Shown here in pieces: positions 1 through 8,315 of a stretch of 64,000 nucleotides of DNA. The notes beneath the pieces are model-generated. The model was not told the DNA's origin. It searched no databases and worked only from the letters and a program-made list of their open reading frames with translations. Both the position numbers and the translations under genes were made by a program. Positions within the stretch are counted from its first letter, which is position 1. Every line of letters begins with the position of its first letter. The stretch is from Glaciecola sp947496235 (GTDB taxonomy: Bacteria; Pseudomonadota; Gammaproteobacteria; Enterobacterales; Alteromonadaceae): positions 165,607 to 229,606 of the forward strand of contig NZ_JBLWFH010000008.1 of the NCBI RefSeq assembly GCF_050306235.1, in the 5' to 3' direction.

Positions 1-41
1 CAATTGCCAATGTACAAATTAAACGACAAGGTGAACCTAAC

Positions 42-719
42 ATGTCTTGCGTTCCTAGAGATAGTTATGCCACTACACCGGGTGTTCTCAATGAACATTG
101 GGCAGTGAGTTGGTGGATGCCTAGGCACTTAGCAAAAGTAAAACAGGCCCAACAAGGTACAGCTGACTTAGTCATGATAGGGGATTCAATTACCAATGGC
201 TGGGAAGATGTTGGTAAAGACGTTTGGCAAAAATACTTCGGCGATATTGACACACTTAATCTTGGATTTTCGGGTGATAGAACTGAAAACGTCATCTGGC
301 GATTGCAAAATGATGCTCTCAAAGGAGTATCTCCTGACTTAGCCGTAATAATGATAGGCACTAACAACACTGGTCATCGTTTAGACAGCCCAGAAGCTAT
401 TCGAAATGGGGTATCTGTGATTATTGATGAGTTACAAAAACAAACACCAGACACCAAAGTACTTCTATTGGCTATTTTTCCAAGAAGTGCGACACCAGAA
501 GATGAATTACGTCAAAACAACAGTAAGACAAACATACTGTTAGAGCAGTTAGCACAACAAAAAGGGGTTATGTTTGATAGTTTCAATCAAGCGTTTTTAA
601 CCGAAGATGGGACCTTGACGACGGAAATCATGCCGGATTTACTACATCCAAAACAAAAAGGATATGAAATCTGGGCGAAACAACTCAAACCCTATGTGGA
701 TAAATATGTTGGTAAATAA
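42..719 (+). CDS. SGNH/GDSL-family esterase (PAF-acetylhydrolase-like)
   Basis: Likely ester hydrolase of the SGNH superfamily. The nucleophile motif GDSITNGW places Ser at about residue 49, the GTNN block (106-109) supplies the oxyanion Asn, and DLLHP near the C terminus supplies the Asp199/His202 pair. Overall it resembles the platelet-activating-factor acetylhydrolase beta/gamma group; the natural substrate (acetylated sugars or lipids) cannot be told. The ATG at 42 has AAGGTGA seven bases upstream, but the frame is open to the window edge, so the gene may begin outside the window and carry a secretion signal there. It lies 49 bp before a secreted GH5 enzyme, so a role in polysaccharide deacetylation is possible (inference). 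Confidence 0.8.
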   Translation: MSCVPRDSYATTPGVLNEHWAVSWWMPRHLAKVKQAQQGTADLVMIGDSITNGWEDVGKDVWQKYFGDIDTLNLGFSGDRTENVIWRLQNDALKGVSPDLAVIMIGTNNTGHRLDSPEAIRNGVSVIIDELQKQTPDTKVLLLAIFPRSATPEDELRQNNSKTNILLEQLAQQKGVMFDSFNQAFLTEDGTLTTEIMPDLLHPKQKGYEIWAKQLKPYVDKYVGK

Positions 720-768
720 TTACTAAGTAGATTTCTACACTTTACATAGTTTTAAAAAGGACACTAAG

Positions 769-1992
769 ATGAATATTAAGCAAGTCTTGATAGGGGCTAG
801 CCTGTGCCTGTCAATCGTGATTTCAGGTTGTGGTGGCGGTGGTAGTTCCAGCTCTACCCCAAATCCACCACCACCTCCGCCGGCGCCACCAACACAGCCA
901 CCGGTAGAGCCTGAATATGATATTCCACCGGATGCTACCAGCATGCGGGACCTGACTTCAGTAGAATTTGCCGCCTTACTTGGTGAAGGTATCAACATTG
1001 GTAACTCACTTGAGGCTCTTGATGCTAATGGTGTCCCCAATGAAACTGCTTGGGGTAATCCACCGATTTATTTGGAACTCATACAAGCAATTAAACAAGC
1101 GGGTTTTGATATCGTTAGATTACCAGTGGCATGGAGTAAATTTAGCGATCCTGACACATACGAAATTGATGATGCTTGGATTGCAAGGGTCAAAGAAGTG
1201 GTTGATATGATCCTCGATGAGGACATGTATGTCATGATTAACATGCATTGGGACGGTGGCTGGATGCAACCTACCTATGCACAGCAAGACGAGGTGAATG
1301 AGCGTATTACTGCTATGTGGCGCCAAATTGCCATAGAATTTCGTGATTATGACGACCACCTATTATTTGCCGGTACTAACGAAGTTATGGTGACAGGTGA
1401 TTATGGTACACCCACCGAAGAATACTACACTGTACAAAATAGCTTTAATCAGACTTTCGTGGACACAGTGAGACAGACCGGTGGACGTAACTATTATCGT
1501 TTCTTAGTGGTACAAGGCTTCAATACCAATATAGACCATACGGTGAACTTCGCTGTAATACCTGAGGATCCCGAGCAACAAAGACTCATTATGGAAGTGC
1601 ATTTTTATGATCCCTTCCAGTTTACCTTAGATGAATCCAACGACAATATTACCCAATGGGGAGCCAATGCAACGGATCCAGATAAAACTGCGGGCTGGGG
1701 CAATGAGGATTTCACTGATCAACAATTCGACAAAATGAAGACAAACTTCATCGATAACGGTGTCGGTGTGATTCTTGGAGAATATGGCGCCATTTTACGA
1801 ACCAACGTGATAGAGCAGGCCAGTTATCGTGTAGATTGGAATGCACATATTGTAAATGCTGCGCTTGTACGAGGTATAGTGCCGATTTATTGGGACAATG
1901 GCGCAACCGGCAATCATGGATTAGGTGTTTTTGATCGAGTGACAGGTAGTCAGGTTTATCCAGACGTTATTGATGTGATTAAACGTCAATAA
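769..1992 (+). CDS. GH5-family endoglucanase-like lipoprotein
   Basis: Glycoside hydrolase family 5 enzyme, probably an endo-beta-1,4-glucanase or related beta-glycanase, anchored as a lipoprotein. The signal peptide ends in SGC (lipid Cys21), followed by a Gly/Ser stretch and a proline-rich linker (about 30-45). The catalytic domain starts at GINIGNSLEA; acid/base Glu is about residue 205 in GTNEVM and the nucleophile Glu about 338 in LGEYGA; NMHWDGGW and EVHFYDP are typical GH5 strand motifs. The start is fixed by AAAAAGGA upstream of ATG 769. An intrinsic terminator follows. Family is clear; substrate is inferred. Confidence 0.88.
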   Translation: MNIKQVLIGASLCLSIVISGCGGGGSSSSTPNPPPPPPAPPTQPPVEPEYDIPPDATSMRDLTSVEFAALLGEGINIGNSLEALDANGVPNETAWGNPPIYLELIQAIKQAGFDIVRLPVAWSKFSDPDTYEIDDAWIARVKEVVDMILDEDMYVMINMHWDGGWMQPTYAQQDEVNERITAMWRQIAIEFRDYDDHLLFAGTNEVMVTGDYGTPTEEYYTVQNSFNQTFVDTVRQTGGRNYYRFLVVQGFNTNIDHTVNFAVIPEDPEQQRLIMEVHFYDPFQFTLDESNDNITQWGANATDPDKTAGWGNEDFTDQQFDKMKTNFIDNGVGVILGEYGAILRTNVIEQASYRVDWNAHIVNAALVRGIVPIYWDNGATGNHGLGVFDRVTGSQVYPDVIDVIKRQ

Positions 1993-2013
1993 CTAGAAAT
2001 TGAAGTACAAAAG

Positions 2014-2047
2014 CCCGCAGATAAATAAATTATTGTGCGGGTTTTTT
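2014..2047 (+). terminator. Intrinsic terminator after the GH5 gene
   Basis: CCCGCA (2014-2019) pairs with TGCGGG (2036-2041) and is followed by six T. A short A-run on the other side may let it also serve the converging gene, whose stop codon overlaps the T tract. Confidence 0.75.
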
Positions 2048-2831
2048 ATTCCCAACTGAAACTTGGGTAAGTAGGAAAAGTAATAGACTCCTCAGGGGCT
2101 GATTTTACTGAGTCAATCAGACCTACAATATCAGAGTCCAACTGAATCCGAAATTGCCTGACTTCGCGCCAAACGGCGTAAAATTCTTCGTGATCTTGTT
2201 CAGGGTTTTCTTTATAGCTTTTCAATAACGGACTTAGCTTTTGGTAAGCCCTTTTAAGGCGTTTAGCTTGGATTTGTTCAAACGCTTTAATAGTATTCAT
2301 TTTTTTTTGTTGATTTGGATTAAGGGTTTCTGCGTCACTTTGAATCTTAAACTTGTCGGATAAGAAGTATTCTTCAAAAGCTGAATAGTCTTTCGAAGCT
2401 GCATTGGTCCAATCAACATGGTCTTGTCTATTTAACACTTTGTTGTTTACCGGGTCAAAAATAACCACAGTAGGTGTGCCGTAAAATCCGATTAAATTTA
2501 GCTCAGATAGTGCTTCAGAACGATTTTCTAAGTAACCAACATCGACAAACTGCACAGCAAATTTATCTTGTAATTGGGAATGAAAATCTGGAATCGAAAA
2601 GGTTTCAGAAAGGGCTCTGCTGTCATGACACCATTGAGCGCCAAAGACAGCCAATACAAGTTTATTCTCGGTTTTACCCGTGGTTATTACTTGTTGTAGT
2701 TTCTCGACAGCATCGCTTGAGGGGGTATACTTGTAATCATCAAGCAATACAATGTTTTTATCATCGGCTGACAGGGCACTACTTAAAGTCGCTATAATGA
2801 ATAAGAGGATAAAACGTGACAATGATTTCAT
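2046..2831 (-). CDS. Periplasmic thioredoxin-fold protein with CxxS motif
   Basis: Exported thioredoxin-like protein. A signal peptide (about 1-22, cut near ALSA) precedes a thioredoxin fold with the motif WCHDS, so the second active-site residue is Ser instead of Cys. A cis-Pro-like GTPTVVIF follows. The C-terminal third (about 165-261) is charged and helical, rich in Lys and Gln, without a recognised domain. A monothiol site argues against a simple oxidase and suits a disulfide-isomerase, peroxide- or thiol-binding role (inference). The gene stands alone and converges on the GH5 gene. The ribosome site is weak. Confidence 0.65.
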   Translation of the reverse strand: MKSLSRFILLFIIATLSSALSADDKNIVLLDDYKYTPSSDAVEKLQQVITTGKTENKLVLAVFGAQWCHDSRALSETFSIPDFHSQLQDKFAVQFVDVGYLENRSEALSELNLIGFYGTPTVVIFDPVNNKVLNRQDHVDWTNAASKDYSAFEEYFLSDKFKIQSDAETLNPNQQKKMNTIKAFEQIQAKRLKRAYQKLSPLLKSYKENPEQDHEEFYAVWREVRQFRIQLDSDIVGLIDSVKSAPEESITFPTYPSFSWE

Positions 2832-3067
2832 TCCATCGAAAAAGTGCCGTCAAATAGATACATGCCATTATCTAAGTAGTTGATACTAAAATGCAACTAT
2901 AAAACACGAATATTTCAACAATTAGAGGCGATGGTATTAGATGAGCAATGCAAAACTAACATCATTGTTTGCGATAAATCCGAACATCACAAAGTCTTAC
3001 AAATTGAAACAGACATGAAAATCAACTGTGATATATTTGCGTTATAGTAGAAAGAGGAGTGAACTCA

Positions 3068-3316
3068 GTGGAAGGTACAACCTTTGTTTTATTGTTGCTT
3101 TTTTGTTTCGTATTGCCCATTACCATGTATAGCATTTGGACAGGACACAAAAAAGAAATGTTGAAGTTAAAAGCAAAAAACGGTGGCGTTGAAGTGCAAG
3201 CAATGGAAGCTGAAATTGTCACAATTAAAAAGCGTTTAGCCGCGCTTGAAGCTATAGTGACAGATGAAAAATATCAATTGAATAAAGCGTTCGATGATCT
3301 TAATAAAGATGATTAA
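3068..3316 (+). CDS. PspB-like small membrane protein
   Basis: An 82-residue protein with one N-terminal membrane helix (LLLLFCFVLPITMYSIW) and a coiled-coil cytoplasmic tail with the pattern RLAALEAIV, resembling phage-shock protein B, which helps PspC control PspA/PspF. GTG 3068 is chosen because GAGGAG (3054-3059) lies eight bases upstream; a GTG at 3059 in the same frame falls inside that ribosome site. No pspA, pspC or pspF is nearby, so it is an orphan and the assignment rests on architecture only. Confidence 0.55.
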   Translation: MEGTTFVLLLLFCFVLPITMYSIWTGHKKEMLKLKAKNGGVEVQAMEAEIVTIKKRLAALEAIVTDEKYQLNKAFDDLNKDD

Positions 3317-3399
3317 TCAGAGTAACTAAGACTATAAGTGACTTTTGTTTGTATTCATAACAAGCTAAACTAACGCCCATTGTGAAAAAGGAAGCTGCT

Positions 3400-3894
3400 A
3401 TGAAACTTGGAATCGTACTTTTAACTTGTTGTTTGTTATTTTCTTGTGCGAGCAACAATAATATCCCTAAGCCAACGACACTGGGTCAATTGGATGGCGC
3501 AGAACTTAGACTTAAAGTCTTGGTTGAAGCGCCAGGCACTCTGTTTGCACGAGATTCTAAATTAGAAGTCACTTTTGATTCCGGCTCTGGCAAAACAACG
3601 GAATCGTTCCCGATAAAATTACTGGGTGTTGAAAAAGTCGAAGAGGGAATAAGCTTATTTTCTTCTGATATCGATTATAACAGCCATTTAGTGGCAGTTG
3701 ACGATGAGTCTATGGACGCGTTTCTAGCATTCTTAGAAAATAATGCAGATGCAGCCTTTACGGTAAGATTATCACCTGCGTTTACCAATTTGCCGAATCG
3801 AGCAAAAATGTATTATGCCACTTTTGTTCGCATGAATAGATTAGGCGAGTATGAGCCTCTTGTATCACACATGCAGATTGATGTACCCAAGTAG
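3400..3894 (+). CDS. Hypothetical lipoprotein
   Basis: Unrecognised 164-residue lipoprotein. The signal peptide ends in the lipobox LFSC (Cys at about 16). The mature part looks mostly beta-stranded and contains no motif I can name. ATG 3400 is preferred over an in-frame GTG at 3382 because AAGGAAG (3388-3394) sits five bases before it and the signal sequence then begins normally. Likely periplasmic, facing the outer or inner membrane. Confidence 0.6.
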   Translation: MKLGIVLLTCCLLFSCASNNNIPKPTTLGQLDGAELRLKVLVEAPGTLFARDSKLEVTFDSGSGKTTESFPIKLLGVEKVEEGISLFSSDIDYNSHLVAVDDESMDAFLAFLENNADAAFTVRLSPAFTNLPNRAKMYYATFVRMNRLGEYEPLVSHMQIDVPK

Positions 3895-3982
3895 GTGAAC
3901 GGTATAAAAAATAATCACTACATCTCCTGCAATATACCTACTTTTGGTCCCAGATAAGGTATATTTCCACATTACTAAAAAT

Positions 3983-4013
3983 CGAAAAAACGCGTTCTAG
4001 AACGCGTTTTTCG
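3983..4013. terminator. Perfect palindrome, probable bidirectional terminator
   Basis: The sequence ACGCGTTCTAGAACGCGT (3990-4007) is a perfect palindrome extended on both sides by A5/T5 and CG. It would form a long stem with a minimal loop and a U tract in either direction. It follows the lipoprotein gene by about 90 bp. An operator role is the alternative. Confidence 0.5.
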
Positions 4014-4118
4014 AATAATAAATATAAAACTTGAAAACTTTTTGAACCTTTCGCAAAATATTGTTGTCAATCTTTTGACTATCACTCGTTAAAAAAAGAA
4101 TAAGCCATCAGGCAAGTA

Positions 4119-4322
4119 GTGGAGACTATCGTTTTGTTATTTTCTAAAGTCTTGTTTAGACTCACATTTTTTGCATTTGTTATTATATATGGTGCTGTAT
4201 TAGCGGAGTTCATCAACCCCGCATATTATCAGGTGAATGTGAATATCGATTTAGAAGCTTTGGTGCTGACCGGCATTGTTGCGGCTTATTTGTACTTTTT
4301 TCTTAGAAAACGCAAACACTAA
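4119..4322 (+). CDS. Hypothetical small membrane protein
   Basis: 67 residues with two likely membrane helices (about 5-27 and 47-62) and a basic C-terminal end (RKRKH). Not recognised. The start is GTG with a poor ribosome site, so the exact N terminus is unsure. Its stop codon shares bases with the stop of the convergent YciI-like gene, which supports the 3' end. Confidence 0.45.
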   Translation: METIVLLFSKVLFRLTFFAFVIIYGAVLAEFINPAYYQVNVNIDLEALVLTGIVAAYLYFFLRKRKH

Positions 4323-4768
4323 TCCATGTTTTTTTCCGCTAGAGTTGCATGGTGATCATTCACTAGCATCAATGCTGCTGAACTATAAATCTTGTTTAAT
4401 TCATAGGTAAATATGCCGGCTTTTACGGCGGGATCTGTATTCACCCATTGTTGTGCTTCTTCGATGCTGTCTGTGTTAAATATAAACAAGCCACGTTTTG
4501 GGGCACTTTCAATAAATGGACCAGCCACTACTAATTTTTGTTGTTCCGCAAGAGCTTTCATATTGGAAAAGTGGCCAGCGAAGGCTTTTTTCTTTTCTTC
4601 TTCACTGATATCAGTATTGCCGCCAGTGAGTAAAACAACCAATACGTATTGTTTCATGCCATAAGCATCTGCTTGTAATTTTTCTGCGAGTTCTGAATCA
4701 AACTCAGATTCATGAGCGAAAGTAATAAAAGATAGTGAACATAACACAAACGCAAGTAAGTACTTCAT
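4319..4768 (-). CDS. Periplasmic YciI-like (YCII-domain) protein
   Basis: A signal peptide (MKYLLAFVLCSLSFITFA) is followed by a YCII-type ferredoxin-like domain with His in AGHFSNM, the segment VAGPFIESAPKRGLFIF and the closing region ADPxVKAGIF-like (NTDPAVKAGIFTYEL). YCII domains are related to muconolactone isomerase/ABM folds; catalytic role is generally unknown. ATG 4768 is chosen because GGGGAA lies just upstream and the signal peptide begins there; the in-frame start at 4786 adds six residues before it. Export is unusual for this family, which is mostly cytoplasmic. Confidence 0.7.
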   Translation of the reverse strand: MKYLLAFVLCSLSFITFAHESEFDSELAEKLQADAYGMKQYVLVVLLTGGNTDISEEEKKKAFAGHFSNMKALAEQQKLVVAGPFIESAPKRGLFIFNTDSIEEAQQWVNTDPAVKAGIFTYELNKIYSSAALMLVNDHHATLAEKNMD

Positions 4769-4928
4769 ATCTATTCCCCAACACAATTAATGAACAAAGA
4801 TAAATACGCTCTAACTTACACCTAAAAATCACAAACAACAAACATAGAATTTTAATCTAAGTTGTATTTCCTTAGGTAATGAATGCTAGACTATCAAAGT
4901 TCTATTTAACAGGAGTTATGCAGACCTC

Positions 4929-5984
4929 ATGGTCTTACTATTGGTTTATATTTTTATTGCGCTGGGATTCTCATTTCTTTGTTCCATTGCCGAAGCCGTT
5001 ATTCTTAGTGTATCTCAAGCCTATATTTCTTTATTGCAGAAAGAAGGGAAACCCTCTGGTGATTTGCTCAATCAATTGACGTCTGACATAAACAAACCTC
5101 TGTCGGCTATTCTCACCTTAAATACTATCGCTCATACCATGGGCGCTGCAGGTGCAGGCGCACAAGCGGCCAAGGTGTTTGGTGATACCTATTTAGGAAT
5201 TATTTCAGCTGTATTAACCTTTTTAATACTGGTGTTTTCAGAGATTATTCCAAAAACCCTTGGTGCTACATACTGGAAAGTACTGGCGCCTTTTACTGCG
5301 TTCTTCCTCAAGTATTTGATTATTGTCTTATATCCCTTTGTCATAATGTCGCAAAAACTTACTAGCGGATTTACTGAAGAGAGTCCACTTAAAGGGTTAA
5401 GTCGAAATGAATTACTTGCGATGGCCGAGCTTTCTGAAAGCGAAGGTCAATTAGCGGCGCAGGAAGCCAACGTTCTGCAAAATTTATTGACTTTGCACGA
5501 ACGAAAAATAAAAGATGCTATGACTCATAGGACGGTGGTGTTCTCAGTGCCAGAAGATATGACAGTTGGAGAGTTTGTGGAAAAATATTCTGAAAAACCT
5601 TTTTCACGCATTCCAATTTTCGAAAACAAAGAGTCTGAAAGCATAACCGGTTTTGTGATCAAGTCTGAACTTTTAATTGCAGCGGCTAAAGGCGACTCCG
5701 ATAAGTTAGTAAAAGACTACGCCAAGGAGATGGTAACCTTGCTAGCTGATATGCCTCTTGCGAGAACCTTTGATTACTTTTTAAATTCCAGAGTGCACAT
5801 TTTATTAGTAGTTGATGAATATGGCGGCTTAGAAGGAATTATTACCTTAGAAGATCTGCTGGAATCACTATTAGGTGTTGAAATTGTAGATGAAGTGGAC
5901 AAAACCGTCAGCATGCGACGTTTAGCCAAAGTTATGTGGAAGACTAGAGAAAGGCGATTATTCGATCCCGCACAAAAAGATTAA
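4929..5984 (+). CDS. CNNM/DUF21 membrane protein with CBS pair
   Basis: Probable divalent-cation (Mg2+/Co2+) transport protein of the CNNM/CorB-CorC group. The N-terminal 140 residues form the DUF21 membrane domain (small Gly/Ala-rich stretch MGAAGAGAQAA, then SEIIPKTLGA), followed by two CBS motifs (about 185-310) ending with DEYGGLEGIITLEDLLE. At 351 residues it lacks the C-terminal CorC-HlyC domain of longer relatives. AGGAG at 4911-4915 lies 13 bases before ATG 4929; a nearer ATG at 4918 is in another frame. Confidence 0.82.
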   Translation: MVLLLVYIFIALGFSFLCSIAEAVILSVSQAYISLLQKEGKPSGDLLNQLTSDINKPLSAILTLNTIAHTMGAAGAGAQAAKVFGDTYLGIISAVLTFLILVFSEIIPKTLGATYWKVLAPFTAFFLKYLIIVLYPFVIMSQKLTSGFTEESPLKGLSRNELLAMAELSESEGQLAAQEANVLQNLLTLHERKIKDAMTHRTVVFSVPEDMTVGEFVEKYSEKPFSRIPIFENKESESITGFVIKSELLIAAAKGDSDKLVKDYAKEMVTLLADMPLARTFDYFLNSRVHILLVVDEYGGLEGIITLEDLLESLLGVEIVDEVDKTVSMRRLAKVMWKTRERRLFDPAQKD

Positions 5985-6006
5985 ATCATAAAGGTTTAAT
6001 CTTTTT
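5974..6006 (+). terminator. Intrinsic terminator overlapping the CNNM gene end
   Basis: AAAAAGATTAAA (5974-5985) pairs with TTTAATCTTTTT (5995-6006) around a nine-base loop, and the stem contains the stop codon. Confidence 0.6.
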
Positions 6007-6047
6007 ACCGGTTCTTCAGGGCGTCACGCAAAAATGAACCGAAGATC

Positions 6048-6095
6048 TAACTAAGAAGAATCGTCATCGTGGCGCAGGCCACGATCCCCTTGGAA
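6048..6095. repeat. Left inverted repeat of the GIY-YIG cassette
   Basis: This 48-bp arm matches the reverse complement of 6498-6545 at 46 of 48 positions. It contains its own hairpin, TCGTGGC-GCAG-GCCACGA (6067-6084). Confidence 0.9.
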
Positions 6096-6189
6096 TATAG
6101 TAAATCTAATTAAAACCAACACAAAGAACAGTCTAAATAAAATGAAAATTCGCTAAGCTTGCTTTATTTGATTACGAGGCATTCCAGTA

Positions 6190-6483
6190 GTGAAGCAACC
6201 CTCTGTTTACATTATTACCAATATGCACAATACAACGCTATACATCGGCGTAACGAGTAATCTAATTCAACGTATTCATCAACACAAAAACAAGCAAATA
6301 GATGGCTTTAGCAAAAAGTACAACTTGCAAAAGCTCGTGTACTTTGAACAGTTTGCGCTTATGGAAGACGCAATATTGAGAGAAAAGCGCTTAAAAAACT
6401 GGCATAGGGAATGGAAAAATAAACTGATCAATACAGAGAATCCGGATTGGGACGATTTGTATGAAACATTACTTATGAATTAG
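6190..6483 (+). CDS. GIY-YIG domain nuclease-like protein
   Basis: 97-residue protein consisting of a single GIY-YIG domain: VYIIT (6-10) and LYIGVTSN (17-24) form the namesake strands, Arg28 follows, and the region REKRLKNWHREWK carries the conserved Glu and Asn/Trp positions. It belongs to the stand-alone group related to UvrC N-terminal and YhbQ-like proteins; members cut or bind branched or hairpin DNA, but most are uncharacterised. The GTG start has GAGG about 12 bases upstream. The gene sits precisely between two inverted 48-bp arms with internal hairpins, so it could act on that structure (inference). Confidence 0.8.
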   Translation: MKQPSVYIITNMHNTTLYIGVTSNLIQRIHQHKNKQIDGFSKKYNLQKLVYFEQFALMEDAILREKRLKNWHREWKNKLINTENPDWDDLYETLLMN

Positions 6484-6497
6484 CAAACTGCAGTAAT

Positions 6498-6545
6498 TTC
6501 CAAGGGGGTCGTGGCCTGCGCCACGATGACGATTCTTCGTAGTTA
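6498..6545. repeat. Right inverted repeat of the GIY-YIG cassette
   Basis: Inverted copy of 6048-6095 with two mismatches, with internal hairpin TCGTGGC-CTGC-GCCACGA (6509-6526). It starts 14 bases after the GIY-YIG stop codon. The remaining stretch to 6842 is AT-rich, and I see no gene in it. Confidence 0.9.
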
Positions 6546-6842
6546 ATTTCATTTAGACTGCAAGTTGTCTTTTTCAGACGAATAGAATCAAATCGCTCAG
6601 CGGCAGCTTTGCAGAATTCCCACCTTAGAATGCCAAAAGCAGAAACAATTTATTAACACTGCATATTTAGTATGTTTAATATTAATACTGGTAATAATTA
6701 TTAATTAAAACAATGTGATACAACTTATATTTGGTTCTGAAGACAAGCTGGTTTTCAAAATAGACTAATGTCTTACTAGCCGTCAGTTTAGGGACTGCCT
6801 ATATTCATCGCGCGTATTACAAACGAGGTTTATATAATTGCG

Positions 6843-8252
6843 ATGAAGCTTGCATTGAATTTTTTTATCTTTTTGACCCTTATTCTCTTTTCTATGAATG
6901 TTGTCGCCAGCGACCTTTCTCAGACCAATGATCTCACTGCTTCTGGTTTTGGTATTTTGGCACTTTGTTTGTTTGTAGTGGCTTATGTGTTTGTTATTCT
7001 TGAAGAAAAGCTGCATCTGCGCAAGTCAAAACCAGTATTGGCCGCAGCTGGCGCCATTTGGATAATTATAGCAATCGCTTATGTAGACGCTCCAAATAAG
7101 CACTTGGTGGAAGAAGCCATCCGCCATAACTTTTTAGAATACGCAGAGTTATTTTTCTTCTTGTTAGTAGCAATGACCTACATTAACGCTATGTTAGAAC
7201 GTGGGGTATTTGATGCCTTGCGTAACTACTTAGTTAGCAAAGGATTGTCTTTCAAAGCTTTGTTTTGGCTAACCGGTATTCTCGCGTTTTTTATCTCTCC
7301 AGTGGCAGATAACTTAACCACGGCATTAGTGATGTGTGCAGTAATTATGGCTGTAGGTAAAGCTCACCCGAGTTTTGTTGGCTTAGGTTGTATAAATATT
7401 GTGGTGGCAGCGAATGCTGGTGGTGCATTTAGTCCCTTTGGTGACATTACTACCCTAATGGTTTGGCAAAAAGGCATAGTGGAATTTACGGAATTCTTCC
7501 GTTTGTTTATACCTTCTGTTGTAAATTTTTTAGTTCCAGCTTTTATCATGTCGTTCGCGGTACTCAAAGGAAAGCCGGAAATGGAAGCTTCGGTGGAATC
7601 CAATCGAATAAAGCCCGGCGGTATTCCGATTGTATTTATGTTTCTAGCGACCATTGTCACCGCCGTATCTTTTCATAGTTTTCTCCATCTACCTCCTGTG
7701 TATGGCATGATGTTTGGCTTCGCGTATTTAAAAATCTATTCTTATTTCTTAAAACTGCAATCGGAAAATTGGGAACAAGATCCTGACGGTTCTCCAGGAA
7801 GTACGCCGAGAGAGCAATACAGTAAATTTGATATTTTTAATAAAATTGCACAAGCTGAATGGGATACCTTATTCTTTTTCTACGGCGTAATCTTGGCTGT
7901 AGGTGGATTAGGATTTATGGGCTATTTAGCCTTAGCATCAAATGTTATGTATGTGGATCTTGGAATTTTACCCGCGAATATTTTGGTGGGCATTTTAAGT
8001 GCCATAGTGGACAACATTCCTGTGATGTTTGCGGTTTTAACCATGAACCCAGATATGGAATTGAATCAATGGTTGTTGGTTACCCTGACCGCGGGCGTGG
8101 GCGGAAGTCTACTGTCCATTGGTAGCGCTGCAGGCGTTGCACTTATGGGGCAAGCAAGAGGCTATTACACTTTCTTCGGGCATTTAAAATGGACACCTGT
8201 AATTGCCCTAGGTTATTTTGCCAGTATAGGAATTCACTTATTAATCAATTAA
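6843..8252 (+). CDS. nhaD: Na+/H+ antiporter NhaD
   Basis: Sodium:proton antiporter of the NhaD family in the IT superfamily, exporting Na+ or Li+ in exchange for protons. 469 residues with a cleavable-looking N-terminal segment and about a dozen membrane helices. Characteristic pieces are SPVADNLTTALVM (about 150), NAGGAFSPFGDITTLMVW (about 190-207), LPPVYGMMFG and VDNIPVMFAVL, with Asp residues in the membrane core. The length is normal for the family. The start ATG has GAGG rather far upstream. It is monocistronic and fits a marine, salt-adapted host. Confidence 0.9.
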   Translation: MKLALNFFIFLTLILFSMNVVASDLSQTNDLTASGFGILALCLFVVAYVFVILEEKLHLRKSKPVLAAAGAIWIIIAIAYVDAPNKHLVEEAIRHNFLEYAELFFFLLVAMTYINAMLERGVFDALRNYLVSKGLSFKALFWLTGILAFFISPVADNLTTALVMCAVIMAVGKAHPSFVGLGCINIVVAANAGGAFSPFGDITTLMVWQKGIVEFTEFFRLFIPSVVNFLVPAFIMSFAVLKGKPEMEASVESNRIKPGGIPIVFMFLATIVTAVSFHSFLHLPPVYGMMFGFAYLKIYSYFLKLQSENWEQDPDGSPGSTPREQYSKFDIFNKIAQAEWDTLFFFYGVILAVGGLGFMGYLALASNVMYVDLGILPANILVGILSAIVDNIPVMFAVLTMNPDMELNQWLLVTLTAGVGGSLLSIGSAAGVALMGQARGYYTFFGHLKWTPVIALGYFASIGIHLLIN

Positions 8253-8315
8253 ATGCATTAGAAGATTGAGATCTGATTATTTCTCGCTATAGTAGGTAGT
8301 ATTACTCGTAAAAAT

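Noticed and set aside
4879..5079. Reading frame starting at 4879 or ATG 4918 over the CNNM start
   Set aside because: It is in another frame, ends early and overlaps the clear membrane domain of the CNNM gene.
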